NCBI RefSeq assembly: GCF_019649055.1
Contig: NW_026570490.1
Coordinates: forward strand, 1-64,000
DNA length: 64,000 nt
Reading direction: 5' to 3'
Source: Paramacrobiotus metropolitanus
Lineage: Eukaryota > Tardigrada > Eutardigrada > Parachela > Macrobiotidae
Part shown: positions 43,902-56,800 of the stretch, one piece after another
Position numbering within the stretch: position 1 is the stretch's first letter
Layout of the letters: each line of letters opens with the position of its first letter
Made by a program: the position numbers and the translations under genes
The notes under the pieces: generated by a model
Told to the model about the DNA's origin: nothing
Seen by the model: only the letters and a program-made list of their open reading frames with translations
Database searches by the model: none

Positions 43902-46900
43902 TCAACAGGTTGCGGCACATCGGCTCATTGGCGAATTATAGTGTCTATAAGCTTTTTGGAAATGAAAAATAGTGTTGCCGGCTTTCAACTGGAAGGGTCC
44001 CAAGGAAGATTCGCGTAGAAACAGATCTTTTGGCTGATGAGCACAGAAACTGGCCCGCTTGGCCGATTTGCGATTCCAGCGTGCATCTTGCCCGGCACAG
44101 CGCAGCTTCTGCCAAGTTTTGATCTCTTTCCAAATTCCCATAGAATACAATCCATACACATACGGATCAACGACGCAGCTAAACACTCCAAAAATAAACA
44201 GAATCTCTTGCAGCAAAGGATTGATTTCAGCGGCCGAGTCACGTGCCACAAAAAACCATATGTGGATGATTTGGTAGGGCGACCAGCAGGCAATGAATAT
44301 CAGGACGACCAGTGCTACAAAGTAAGTCTTTATTGATTTCCGAATTATTAAAGTAAATTTTTATTACATGCTGACTAAAATGTTAATGCATGATGGTACT
44401 ATTTACACTCCCGTTACACCTGCAGTAATCGAATTTCAGCCGCATGCACTTATTTGCAGTCGCATTCACTGCGTTATGTTTACCGGTCATCCGTAGAGTG
44501 CGTGATTTAGCTTTGGATAAAAAATCTCCATGAGGATTAATCAAAATTTGCTTGAAATCCGCCGAATTGCGATCCCGGGTTAAATCTTGTGACACGGGTG
44601 TTGTGCAAGAAAGCCGTTCGCTTGATCCAGCTGTAAGAAGAAATTAATTTATAGGCGCTGTTAGTAATAGTGGTTTCTTATTCTCTTTCATAACAACAAC
44701 ATCGGAATACGAAGCACTATTAGTTCCTTAAATCGGCGTTTAGGGACGCTGCTAGAAATGACGGTTGCTGAGCTGGAAAATACAGCAAAATACTGAAGCA
44801 ACGGAAAAACGGAATAAAATTAATAATGCTACCTTTCTTGCGAACATTTGTATGCAATCGAGTACTAACAATAAATGTCCGGCATCTACGGTAAATACTC
44901 TTGGTGATAACACAGTACTCTGTTTTGTTCGTTTTGCATTTAGCGTCAACGGGCTCCGTACTTTGTACTTGTATCTACTTCGGCACATTTACAATGCAGT
45001 GTTAGTGTTATAGCTAATTAAAAACGGGGATGTTTTGCTGGCATTTTAAATGATATCCGGAATCAAAAACTCCGGTTACTTTAATTTAGGATTCTGATTC
45101 TGACCCTCCCATATTCGCTTATAGGAGTTTTCCGTATGCAAATTGATCATTCGAAAATTCACGCAGCGAGCATGTGTCATCTGATAAACATCGGCATGAA
45201 AGATTCATTGTGGAGACTATTCTGGATGAAAATGGGTGGTTCCTTAATGTGCATTTCCAAGGACAAACTGCGCAGCGATCGGCAGATGTATACATATCCG
45301 TTTACAAATACACTGAGCACTGTTTTCGGATCCTTGCGTAAAACTGTTCGGACGAACATGAACTGCGCATATCAAGAGTATAGTCTAACTATGCAAAATG
45401 ACGTAAGCCGGGCGAAAAGTTCAAAATAGGATGGCGACCTATTTTAACTGCAATGACAAAGTACATCTTTTTTCCTTGTCACAAAGTGAGAATTGATATA
45501 CACTATTTTTCTTACATTTATAAACTCACAAAAGGAACAAACTGTTCAGCTGGAGACACGAACGACTACTATCTATTTCTGAATAATTTGAAATACTAGA
45601 CATGATATAAGTAGTTTACTATTTTGTAGAAATGTACAATATAATAATATTATGTACAATATTAATATCTGTAGGCAGGCGGATATTTCCTGTTATACCA
45701 GCGTCAATATTGATTCCCGTGTGCGGCGTGTGGGTGCAGTATATTACGGCGGGAATCCGATTTGCTGCTGACGTTCATAGTTACACAGGATACCACAAAT
45801 ATTTTCACGCGGCAGTTGGTAGTCCGCGCCATGTGATACCTTAACAGTCAATCACTGCATAAAATAAGCAAATAATGTGGAGAGCGGCGTATGACCCTCG
45901 AAAGATACTTCAAAAAAATTGCATCCCTTCCGTGCGATTGCAGACAGGCGCAACCTGCTGCCGGCTAATAATGTTTTGATACAATTACATCCGTATTTGG
46001 TCTAAAATTTTTGCCGGTAATTTTTTTCTACTGTATGTTTTGCTTGGATTTTACGTGCACCATTTGAAAATATCTGGCGTCCCGGAGAAAACCGGGACTG
46101 ATGAAAAATGGTTGTAATCGAACGAAATGGGAAAACATCCCAGTTGCAAATGACTGTATGGCACTAATGACACTTACCAATCTGGCGGAGAAAAAAGTGC
46201 AGTAGCTAACCTAGTTGCTCCTATAGTGTCCGACGGACGACAATTTGCAATTCGATCGCTCGCAATCATTATTACAGAGATTTAGGAAACGTCGCTCCTG
46301 ATGAGTTTGCTAACGATAACGCGTCATGTCAAGCGCAATCCGACATTTAACTTCTTATACAGTTTATGGTTGACTCCGTACGTGTTTGTTCTAGCATTAA
46401 TAAGCACTGTGCACGCTATACGTGAGCGTGCGCTAATAGCATTAATCCGTATTGATAGGAAGTACAGCATCGCACCAAATTACAGTTCTGTTGACGAATA
46501 TATTTTTAAAGAAGGATGGGAATCGATTCGTCTGCGTAACTTTAACATTTGACATTGTTGGAAGGAATTCACGTCATGTTTAAAAGGGTGCCGTCAAACT
46601 AAGCTACGCCGCATTCATAGATGACCGTTCCAAAATAACCAAATACAACAGACGTCTAACATTAATATTTTTGATAATTTTTATATACTTGCACGCGATA
46701 CTAGTTTTGCTAAAATTTATATTTATAGTGTCAGTGAACTGTCAGTGAAATTGATTATTTTTAAGACGAGCATGCAACATGTTTAATTAATTTAATTAAT
46801 AGAACGATGAATATAGGAAACAAGGTGTGTCTCCGTTGCAGTGTCGCATATACATTGTACGAAGGTATACACAATTCGGTAAAATGTGCAATATACCCGT

Positions 46901-49703
46901 ATTTATGCAGCAGCCATACACAAATTAGTTAGCACGTATGAATATGCACTAACCATTGCAGTTGTGCGTTGGAACGGGATTGTCCGTTTGCTGTCGTGAC
47001 TGGCGGGAATACTGGGAGATGCGTAGCCATATTCCCAAATAGCACACGATAATGGTCACCAGGGGCAAGCCATACATGAGAATGGTGATCAGTAATCCGT
47101 AGGCCAGCTCCGCCGTGCGGGTTTGGAAGGCATCAAAGGTCACGCACTGTTGGTACCAGGAGTGTATGGGATGGGTTTTCAGGCTCCACACGGACAACTG
47201 TAAAGTAATGGTGGAAATGAGAAAAAATATCTTAATGCTCATCTGGAGTCATAAAAGAAAATTGCTTTCCAAGTTGAAAATGAGGTTATTTTTCCCTCGA
47301 TGGTATAATGATATGGCTGATGGGCACTTACTTGCGGACTGGCGCACACCACACTCAGTATCCAGGAGAGAAAGACCATGGCTTTGGCCCGTATGGTGGC
47401 CTTGCGGGCCGTCGACAGTGGATCCCATACGGACATAAAACGATCCACGCTGATGGCGATCAGGAGAAAAGCTATACGTGAGACCAGCGGTAATGTGAAT
47501 TTTTACGGCGCTCACAAACTGCGAGATGAGACGTTGGATGAAATTACCATACCGTTGAGATACAATCCCACTACGCGGAGTCCAGCAAGGAACCGGCACG
47601 CTGTGTCACCGGCACGCCACTGCACGGTAGTTTTCCACGCAATCTGTGAAAGGGCACAAAATCATTAAATGTTCGCTTAAGTAGAAAATATAATTATTAA
47701 TAAAATACTGTTGTACATAAGCATATACTGAAAATGGTCTAGATGATGAAATTTTAATTAAACACAAAGCGCAGTAAGAGATGCAGTTTAATTAAGCAGG
47801 GCGCGCACAACAGTCACACATAGCTAGGAAATAATTAAGCCCAATATAAAGATATCGCTAAATCTTTGTATAACGCGCGTCTCATGATCTGTGGAATTTC
47901 TTGTAACGCGCAAAGAGCGTTAATTCGCACACGTAGTTTCCTTAAAGAAATTAATTATCGAACGGAACAAGTACTTTAACAGCCACTCGAAACCTAAGGA
48001 TCAGCGGCAACGTAATACGATCGGAAGTATCAAGCTGTGCACGTTTCGGCTGTCAGGCGATGTTGAATTACAAAACCTGTCTACAGGTAACCTTTGAATG
48101 GCCTGATTTCGGGACTACAGCTCCACACGTGAACTTCGTATGGTCATTCATGACAACCCATCTAATGTGAAAATATGACAGGTAGCTGTAATTTCAGGCT
48201 GGCTTTTAGGCGCAACCTGAACGCAAAATGTAAAAATGCTCGTTGTTCCATGCTTTGTTGAAATGCCGGCATGCCGCATGCCGATAATCAAGATCCTGAA
48301 GGAAGAAACTGGCATAAATTAATAATTACCAGACTCGAATACAATAACGGTGCGTTTTATAATTTTAAGGATAGGTTTCCAGATGATTAAAACTGCACAA
48401 TATGTAATCAAAATCTGCTCCAGATTGAGAATCTCATGTACAAAGGTAGCGAAACCAGTAATCTGATCACGGACCTGCCGGTGTAAGGTTGCAATTACCG
48501 GGCTTGTGACGTAATGCAACCCTTACTAATCATTCGTTCTTTTATTTGTTGTTATTTTACCTTTAATTTTCTGATGGCCTCTTATTGATTAAACTACTTC
48601 TTAATTTTTCCAGATGTAAACAACATTGTGAGGTGTCTTAACTGCATTTTGACCTCAATGTAAATAACTATTACGATGCCGGGATCTTTTTTATTAGCGA
48701 GATCACGAATGGTATCAACGTAAGCGCTAAACGTGCAATTAGGGGCACCGCATGGTCACACCGGAAGCGACTATCAGGATACGGTGAAAGATCGACGAGC
48801 ATCTGCTCCAGTGTTCATCCCCCAAAAAACACATATACTGCCGCCTATTGATGAGACTGAAACGTTTCTAATTATATACCCGTCGCATTCCTTTATATAA
48901 GCTATCCCGTTTGTAACAGGAGCCGTATAGAATATCGCCGACATTTGTTTACATTGACTTATCACGCACAGAGAGTTATGGGCGGCAAAATATTATTAGG
49001 CCGTTCAATCAATGTTAAGTTGTTAACGTCCCATTACAGGAAGCTCTTACCGCCGATAATCAGAAAAGCAAAGAAAACTACACTATACTTTGTATCATAA
49101 CTGAGAAAAATCCTGTAACATAATATTATTGCTTACACTTCTGTCGTTCTACATTTACGTCATTTTATGCGTCAAACAAAAAAAATTGTAACTCCATAAA
49201 TAAAAAAACATGCTAAAAATGGGTAAAAAAGTACAGGCATATTATTTTTTCCGGCATGCAGTCAACAGACGTTTCAAAATTCTTATTACCGTATAGGATT
49301 AATGCTTTTGGTTAAGTACCTGTAGTGGCATTTCAATGACCGTCACGAGGATATCGGCAACACATAAATGCAGCAACATAAAATGTACACGGCTGCGATT
49401 CTTTCTTCCATATAACTTCCAGAATACCACACCATTCCCCAGCAGCGATATCCATATTAAATTGGCATAGGTGACGATGACCATGACATTCTTCACACCG
49501 AATCGCATATTGGGATCACCGGGCTCTTCATGGGTGTAGTTGTAATTAACCTTCGGCACATCGTCCCTAATTAGGACATGGACAATTTGTTCCATTGTAG
49601 TTGGCGCCGGCATGACTGCGACACGATAACTGATAACCGGCGCGCGCGTGTGTGTCAAACGGAATTTTCTAGCGTCCCTGCGTCCAACGGTGAAACCCCA
49701 CAA
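43902..49703 (-). CDS. Class A GPCR of the GnRH/AKH/corazonin receptor superfamily (6 exons)
   Basis: Exons: 49,703 (or 49,613)-49,320; 47,643-47,553; 47,471-47,332; 47,197-46,954; 44,630-44,484; 44,314-43,902. All phases join, giving 442 aa from the ATG at 49,613 or 472 from 49,703. An extracellular N-Y-T glycosylation site precedes TM1. TM2 has H-L-C-V-A-D and M-P-L-Q, running across the junction into W-K-T-T-V-Q-W. TM3 ends in V-D-R-F, a DRY variant. Its Cys pairs with ECL2 W-Y-Q-Q-C-V-T-F. TM6 has C-W-S-P-Y and TM7 D-P-Y-V-Y-G. The T-V-Q-W block, D-P-x-x-Y-G and H-P...W-Y-x-Q-C-V-T-F are characteristic of adipokinetic hormone, ACP, corazonin and GnRH receptors. Which ligand is used cannot be decided from sequence. 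One intron is only 81 bp, while introns 1 and 4 are 1.7-2.3 kb. It is a plasma-membrane neuropeptide receptor. Confidence 0.88.
44631..46953 (-). other. GPCR intron 4
   Basis: A 2.3-kb intron from GTTAGTG to CTTCTTACAG. The plus-strand frames at 45,136-45,429 and 46,301-46,552 show no recognisable protein and no supporting splice signals. Confidence 0.6.
47644..49319 (-). other. GPCR intron 1
   Basis: A 1.7-kb intron between CAG/GTACTT and TTTCACAG. AT-rich. Nothing else was recognised in it. Confidence 0.6.
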
Positions 49704-49888
49704 AGTACCACATCCGGTAGGTAGGATCAGGGCTTATTCGGAAAGGAGCATGTGATGAAGACTGACGGATTCTTATAAGGCGACATATAGAGCAACAGGG
49801 GCGCCCGGTGCCACACCGGTCCGGTAAGCTGATTTAATCAAATGATTTCTTGGGGCGCATATATAGCCAATGCACAAATCCCCTCACA

Positions 49889-49896
49889 TTTATATA
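49889..49896 (-). promoter_or_regulatory. Candidate TATA box of the GPCR gene
   Basis: TATATAAA on the minus strand, about 190 bases before the ORF's first ATG (49,703), in a short GC-richer promoter-like stretch (49,800-49,930). Confidence 0.35.
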
Positions 49897-49899
49897 TGC

Positions 49900-52800
49900 G
49901 GGCGCGGTACAGCGTAGACGGGACCGGCAAGAAGCTGTACGGGAATTGACTTATGGAATGGGATTATAATTATTACGCAGTACTCCAGCGGACGGGGCTA
50001 AATGAAGCCAAACGGATCGATTTTACGATGTAACACGGCAGTGTATACGGTATATGATTTTGACGATTACGCCGCGTACGACGCATTCCCGCTGTACCGG
50101 ATACCCAGCAGCACTGAGTGTGGACTAAGTGTTTTTTCTGGATAATGACCAGTTGAGATGATATTGTAAATTTTCGCAGAATCACATTAAACGGACGTTA
50201 AGCTGGGCAATCTTAAAAATAATCACAGCACTTTACTGCACAGTATATATATCTACTCGACGGCGATAATGATGATGAAGGCCGCAATGATGAGCGGTAA
50301 ATACTTGACGAGCTGCAATTCCGATGGACATTAATATGATTACCGCAAGATCGCGCCGGACTAAGATGACAAGAGCATTTCCAGGGCGGCTGATAAATAA
50401 GCAAAAATAGTCATAATCAAATGTGAAATACGCCGCTGCATCTCGTGACACAGAAGCCGCCTAATGATTTGCTTGAAAAATGCTATTCATAATGTCATTT
50501 CGAAGCCTTAATAAAACAGATAATCCATTAAGATTAAACTGAGGAGAAGTGTAACCTTACGGCCTACAGTTGTATTTATTGTTATTTTAAGTAAATATTT
50601 CATGCACACAAATAACAATACGAAATAATCTTACAATTAGAAGGTTTTTGAATGTTGGTTGCTTCGTCGACCAATCATTTTGTAGCTCCGTGCTAATTTA
50701 ATAACTGCACTGAAGTACGTCAAAAAGCAGACAACTGCAACTCAATATTTCTCGCGTTAGCGAAAGGTATACCACCGGGAACGTTTGGAACCAAACTGTT
50801 ATGTTTTATAACGTATTTTCATATTGTACGAGTACAATACAACCTATGCGAAATCAGCGGCTTTTGCATGCGCGTACAGTGTACAGCGGCTGAAATCCTT
50901 CTTAACACCAAAGATGCACAAGAGTTACACCCAGATGATACCACAGCATAGTACATATGCAGTGTTCGCTATTCTTAGAGAGTTGTTTGTCGCTAGAAGA
51001 AATGTTGGTTTGGAATCTGTCAGACAAAATGAAATATAACTCTTGCAACCGCAACGTGCGCATTCATCTATGCGAGTAAAAGACTGGTGTTGTCAGTGCC
51101 AAAATTGTTCGCAACCAGAATGTCTACGCATCTTCCGCATATACCACTGCAGTATTATTTTTGCTGCGTAGATCGAATAAGTCTTGAAACTCACTTGGAA
51201 AACGCCAATTATGTTATTTTTGAAAACAGCGTGCGCGCAAATTAGGTTTCGATGCAACGCCAGGAAATCGTTATGAAAACGTACAAATTATTTGGAAATA
51301 ATATCTGTTTGCAAAAAAAACCTTAAATTAATACTTCTAATGTACAAATTTCAGAACTCTGTCCATTATGAACTCTTAAATGTATAGGTATGTACTGGCA
51401 AATTTTGGCTTAAAATTAATTTCTGCTGGTTTTCCTTATATGCAAACAATAATCACTATGCTTATGTTTCTATATTGTAAATGCCGGTACTATGGTGCTA
51501 AAGAACACGCAAGCCGGCATATTATAATATGTGCTTAAAGGTTATAATTATCAAGTCGAGCGAAGCATTTATCGGGTCATACAATAATCGGAATTGAAAA
51601 CCGGCATCCCGGTTTGTCAACCCAACAAAAGTCGTCATCGTGATGCATACAGAACCGGAAAGAAACGCTCCAGGTGCAGGAAACGTTAACCTTGAAAACC
51701 CTTTTGGTACAACATGACTACACGGTTTTTTCAGCAACCTTCACTACAGTCCGCGTTCCTTTGTAGCCTGGAAAGTCTCGAGGGTCAACATCATTCCTGA
51801 CCAATTATTTTCTTGGCACGTCAAAATAAGTACGAAATACCCTTTTGAAATGAATATCGTCTAGTCGGAGCACTTTCTAAGACGCTTGCTGCAATCGGTT
51901 TCAATTATGCCGACGAGGTTAAATGTAAATCAAATGTAATTAACCGTGACGAAGCTCGTCGCCTGTTTACGCCCAGCACGCCGAAATGTTGAATATTTTG
52001 CTGGGAAACATTACATAGTTTGGGCAACGGCAGCCCGGATGATAGAACTTTAATGTTACATGAAACTGCCGTCCCTCGCGACCTTTGGCGAATTCCGTTC
52101 TGCTGATGACTGATGCAGCTAATTACCTTCATCTTAAAGGAAGGAAACATGTGGAGCGTCTTTTTAGCAAATGAATACCCTTATATGTTATTCGACCGCA
52201 GTACTTGTACGGTGCTACAAAAATAATTCTGAAACAGTGTATAAACAGTGTATACTAGAAAATAAAACTGTAAGTGTATAATGGAAAGTATTTATTTTGT
52301 ATGTCATGCGATATCGACAACTAAGAGAGGCAGCCAAAAAATTTGAAAGCTGCAGTCTTCCTCCTTGCATGTTCCTAATTCCAGCGTATAATTCTCGTAA
52401 AGATTAGTTTTTCACAGAAGCAGCTTAATCCCGGATTTTAATATAAAATCCAGCTAATTCTATTTCAGCGAATTCGCTTTCGCGAGCACTATACGTCGGA
52501 TGATTTTTGAACATCCGATCAGCTTTCGGTGACCTGCTCACGAAACTGCTGATACAAAAAAAATTAAATACCAGCAATCGGTGGCAACGGTCAACGGTGT
52601 TCCACAAAATCTACACTTACAGGCGTGGGCTTCTTTTTCTCGTCAAAATTAACCATTATATCAGAGAAGCTTGCATACTGCAATATAAATTTTAATAAGA
52701 AAAGAAACTTGCGTTGGAAACCAAAATCTTTGTTAGATCAAACAGAGATGTACATACAGTAATTACGCATTACTAATACCACATTTGCGCGATAATCTGA

Positions 52801-53829
52801 GAAAATTAAAGTGGAGTAAATTGTTCCGCATTGTGTATTTTGTTATGTACAGTCAGTACAGATGTGTAGGCTCTGCTATGGATCTGACGCCGGTGGGACG
52901 TAGTATATTACGAGACGGGCCGGCGTGTATAATTATATACGCATTTTTTTGATTTGGCATTTGATAGTTAAAAATGTTAATTAAATTAACTGATAATTGT
53001 ATAGGTAAGATATATTTTGCTGCCGGAAACATTTTTATGAATTTGGCCTTTCACAATTACGTATGCAGGTTCATATGCTTTACGGTTGTGCACATGATAA
53101 TGATTAGAACTTCGTTACTTAAGAAATTAAATCCAGTAAGGTAACTATAATGAATATTCGCTCACCGCACGGGCTGACATTTCCCCATCAAAAATTTCCT
53201 ACACGAACCCTTCAAGACGATGTTCAATTCTTCGTTCACCTAACGCTTTACAAAATGGATATTAGTTACCGCTCTGCTCTACCTTTATGGTAATACTAAT
53301 GACCAATCAACCGCACATATTTAACAGTGACGTTGTCCAGACGCACTACACTGATACAATGTCATACGAATACGGTACAAAAGAACTGATAAAAGAACCG
53401 CACCGTTATCAAATAACTTTGTAATATGATGGGCATATGCGTATGCGTCTTCAGTTTCTTATAAAAATACTACAATACAAACAAATAACTGCATGAAACT
53501 GCATTACACTACACGCACTCTCAAGTACGTGCTACAGGGCTTGAACGATGTGCAACCATCCCGCACCCAACGTCAATGCTTAACGCAAAGTCGCAAACCC
53601 GTGGGTTAAATCCCGGAATTTGTATGTTATGTACATGTTTAACTGTAAAGACCATAACAATCTTTACCACGAAGCACTTGAAATTAAATACCGCACTGCC
53701 GTGCATTAACCACAAATTAGCGCGAACTTGAGAAAACACAAAGCCCCCAGCCAACCACAGCCCAGAACCAAGTGGAAACCCCCGTGCAAACCGTACGTTC
53801 ATCGGTAATAGACCATGAAATCAAGTGGA
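49900..53829. other. Intergenic region between the GPCR promoter and the PPAT 3' end
   Basis: About 3.9 kb of AT-rich sequence. The short frames (50,824-51,039, 51,522-51,737, 51,905-52,150, 53,521-53,802) resemble no known protein and lack convincing splice context. No repeats or RNA genes were recognised. Confidence 0.4.
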
Positions 53830-56800
53830 TCACCAGTCGTGTTCAACTGGAATAATGGGATAATCATTCGTGAAACAGGCTGAGCAGTAACCTCTCTTGA
53901 CGTCCCTCCATTCAGCGGCGTCAGAGCGGAAATCGCTAATTGCACCCTCTTGAACAGTCTCAATCAGGCCATCAATGGATAAATACGCCACACTGTCCGC
54001 ACCGAAGTACTTTGGTAGCTCCTCCATGGAGATCTGGTTGGCGATTAATTCTTCCCGAGTCGGTATCGCGATACCCATGTAGCACGGATAACGCACCGGA
54101 GGACTGGCGATTCGGATATGCACCTATGAAAAAGGCCGATAAACAATACAGCACGAATGCTATCTGTATTCTGTAGTCTGTACAACAAAAAATATCTCTA
54201 CAACAAATTAGTTGTATTTTATTGGGTGTCTTTTATTACTGCATTTCTGATGTCTCTCATAGTGAAATACTCACTTAAATCAGAAAATAACGTAAATTTT
54301 TTATGAAAACCCACGCCAAAATACATACAATTAGCCGGATATGTGGAATCCACACTCCCTACTCGTATAGATGATAAATAAATAAACCCATCAAGCATTT
54401 ACGACGTATCCCATTCAATAATCACAAAATTTAAACGAGTGCAACTAGTTATCAAATGTATTTTAACGCTCTGGTTAAATTCGGTAACATATATGCATAA
54501 ACGCAACTTTTTTAAGGTAATTTTTAAACACTTTACTACCTTTGTTGTTTAATTATTACGGTCTGTGCGATTGCTCGTAGACAGCTAACAATACTGTAAA
54601 ACAGCATTATTCGATTAGCAGTCCACTTATTTAGTGCTTCGACTTTTCGTTATTGTCTTCAAATCTTCCTTGCCAAAGATATGCGTAGACACTAACACTT
54701 GTAAGCGCGCTGGAAGCAAATCATACTGCTTCTTGATATTTCACAAAGGTCGATTAACTGCGCACAAAGTCGCTGCAATTACGTCTGCAAAGATTATCTC
54801 AGTTTTCCCGCTATCAAAATGAGGAATTAACAAGCACGCACAACAAAACTTAGACGCAAAAGAAACTAAAATACACTGATCATTCTTCGTTCGCATTGCA
54901 ATAATGTTCGACCATAGTTAGACATGGCCAAACGAGTCAGTAACGAGTGTGCAACCACACTTCCGCAATCAAGGACGCGCTTCCGTAAAGAGTACGTGTT
55001 TTGACCAGACATTTCGTTCCAGGATACTACAATACTACGTGCAGCATACCGCACCCTTTCTCTCAACTGAATAAAAACCTACGATACTTCGGTAGCATTG
55101 GCGCAGTGTGATATCGGCGCGAATGCCAAACGCAGTGCGTTCAACTCAACAGGAAGAGCGCATTCCAGAATTCCGTATAACAGATGCTGGGATGCGAATG
55201 ACTCCCACATTCACCCACCTCTTTCGCGCCAGTGTCTTTTAATAATTTGACAATCCCCTGGAGCGTGTTGCCCCGCACGATGGAATCATCGATAAGCACG
55301 ATCCGCTTTCCGGCATAATTGGCTGATAATTCACCAAATTTTTTGAATACTGCCGACTGCCGTTCGGTGTTGGTTGGCTGGATGAACGTGCGGCCAATGT
55401 AAGGATTTCTCAGGAACACCTCACTGTACTCGATTCCACTCTGTGTGTTAAAAATATGTTACGACAACGCCTCATTGGCTCAGCAAAAAAGGTGTGGGTT
55501 ACGTACCTCTTTTGAAAATCCAAGTGCAGCGGGTCGTGAAGAATCCGGTACATTACTGACAATGTCAGCATCCACATGGGATTCTTTGGCCAAGCGTCGA
55601 CCACATCGTTCACGCACGCCGTAAACTTGTTGTCCTATTGACATTTGAGACAATGAGACTAACAAAGCGCAAATTTAACTTCAAGGGTACATTTGTTCCA
55701 CTATTTACGATAAATAAACAGCTGGTTCAGCTTACACCATATTTGTAGACTAAACATACAGTCACTGCAGTATTACAGTAGGTATACAAGTATACTATCA
55801 TTATAATTTTTTTCTATTCTAATTACGAGTATTTTCATTCATTCACCGATTTGCATTCATTCACCGACCACACGAAATGTAGAAAGGCAATACTGAAGAT
55901 CGTAGTTAATATTTCAATAACATAACTCTTATCAGCCTATCAGTACTGCGCGTAAGCCACAATAATTATCCTATTAACACAAATTAGCTAATTTTTTAGG
56001 TTGATTACTGATTCTGCAAATAGTAGTATTTTCCGATAAAAAACACTTTACGCGGGGTACAGGCAATGACCGACTTTTAAGCTGGATAATAGGTGTAATG
56101 GCTAGCAATTTGCCTGCTGCCTCATTAGCGTTATTAACCACAGCCAGAAAAACGACAACAACTCCAGTGAAATTATTAGCTGCCGAGGATGGCTGTGTTT
56201 TTCTGGGGGGCGGCTGCTCTAGATAACAACCGCAGACTAAAAATACCCATTATCGAAATTAACGTCATGCGCGTTAACCTTCCATCCGGGATTATTGCTT
56301 CAGAATTAGCCTGGATGAAGATATCCAGTTATCCACTTCCCGACCTAATACTGAGTACACAATCATTCCTTCTTCCCTAACTGGCCTAGAAAAATCCATT
56401 CTGCCACGAAATACAATTACCACAGTGAGCTTATTGTTGGGATTAACGTCGATTATAGCATACGCTGAATCGCAATTAAAGCTTCCCCATCTGAAAATGA
56501 AACAGTTATATTGAGAAAGTTGTAAAGTAGCCTGACCTCCGCTTACCCTGGCCTGGATATGTCTAACGTACGAAATGTGGTTGAACTGCGCCTATGTTAT
56601 CGAGAGCGTGCAAGTAAGCAGGAACGAATGCAGATACGTAAATAAAATTTCTGAGCGGGTCGGGATGAAAGCCTTTATTACACACGTAACTACAAACCGT
56701 AGTAAAACGTACTAATGCCGTACTTAGAACCTGATTGTTTTAACCTAGAAATATGGAGTTCAGCTTCTTGAAGGCTTTAAATAAGTACCGTACAAAGTTC

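Noticed and set aside
50213-50451. Minus-strand hydrophobic ORFs upstream of the GPCR, considered as an N-terminal exon
   Set aside because: The frames lack a donor that joins to exon 1 and lie upstream of the TATA-like promoter region.
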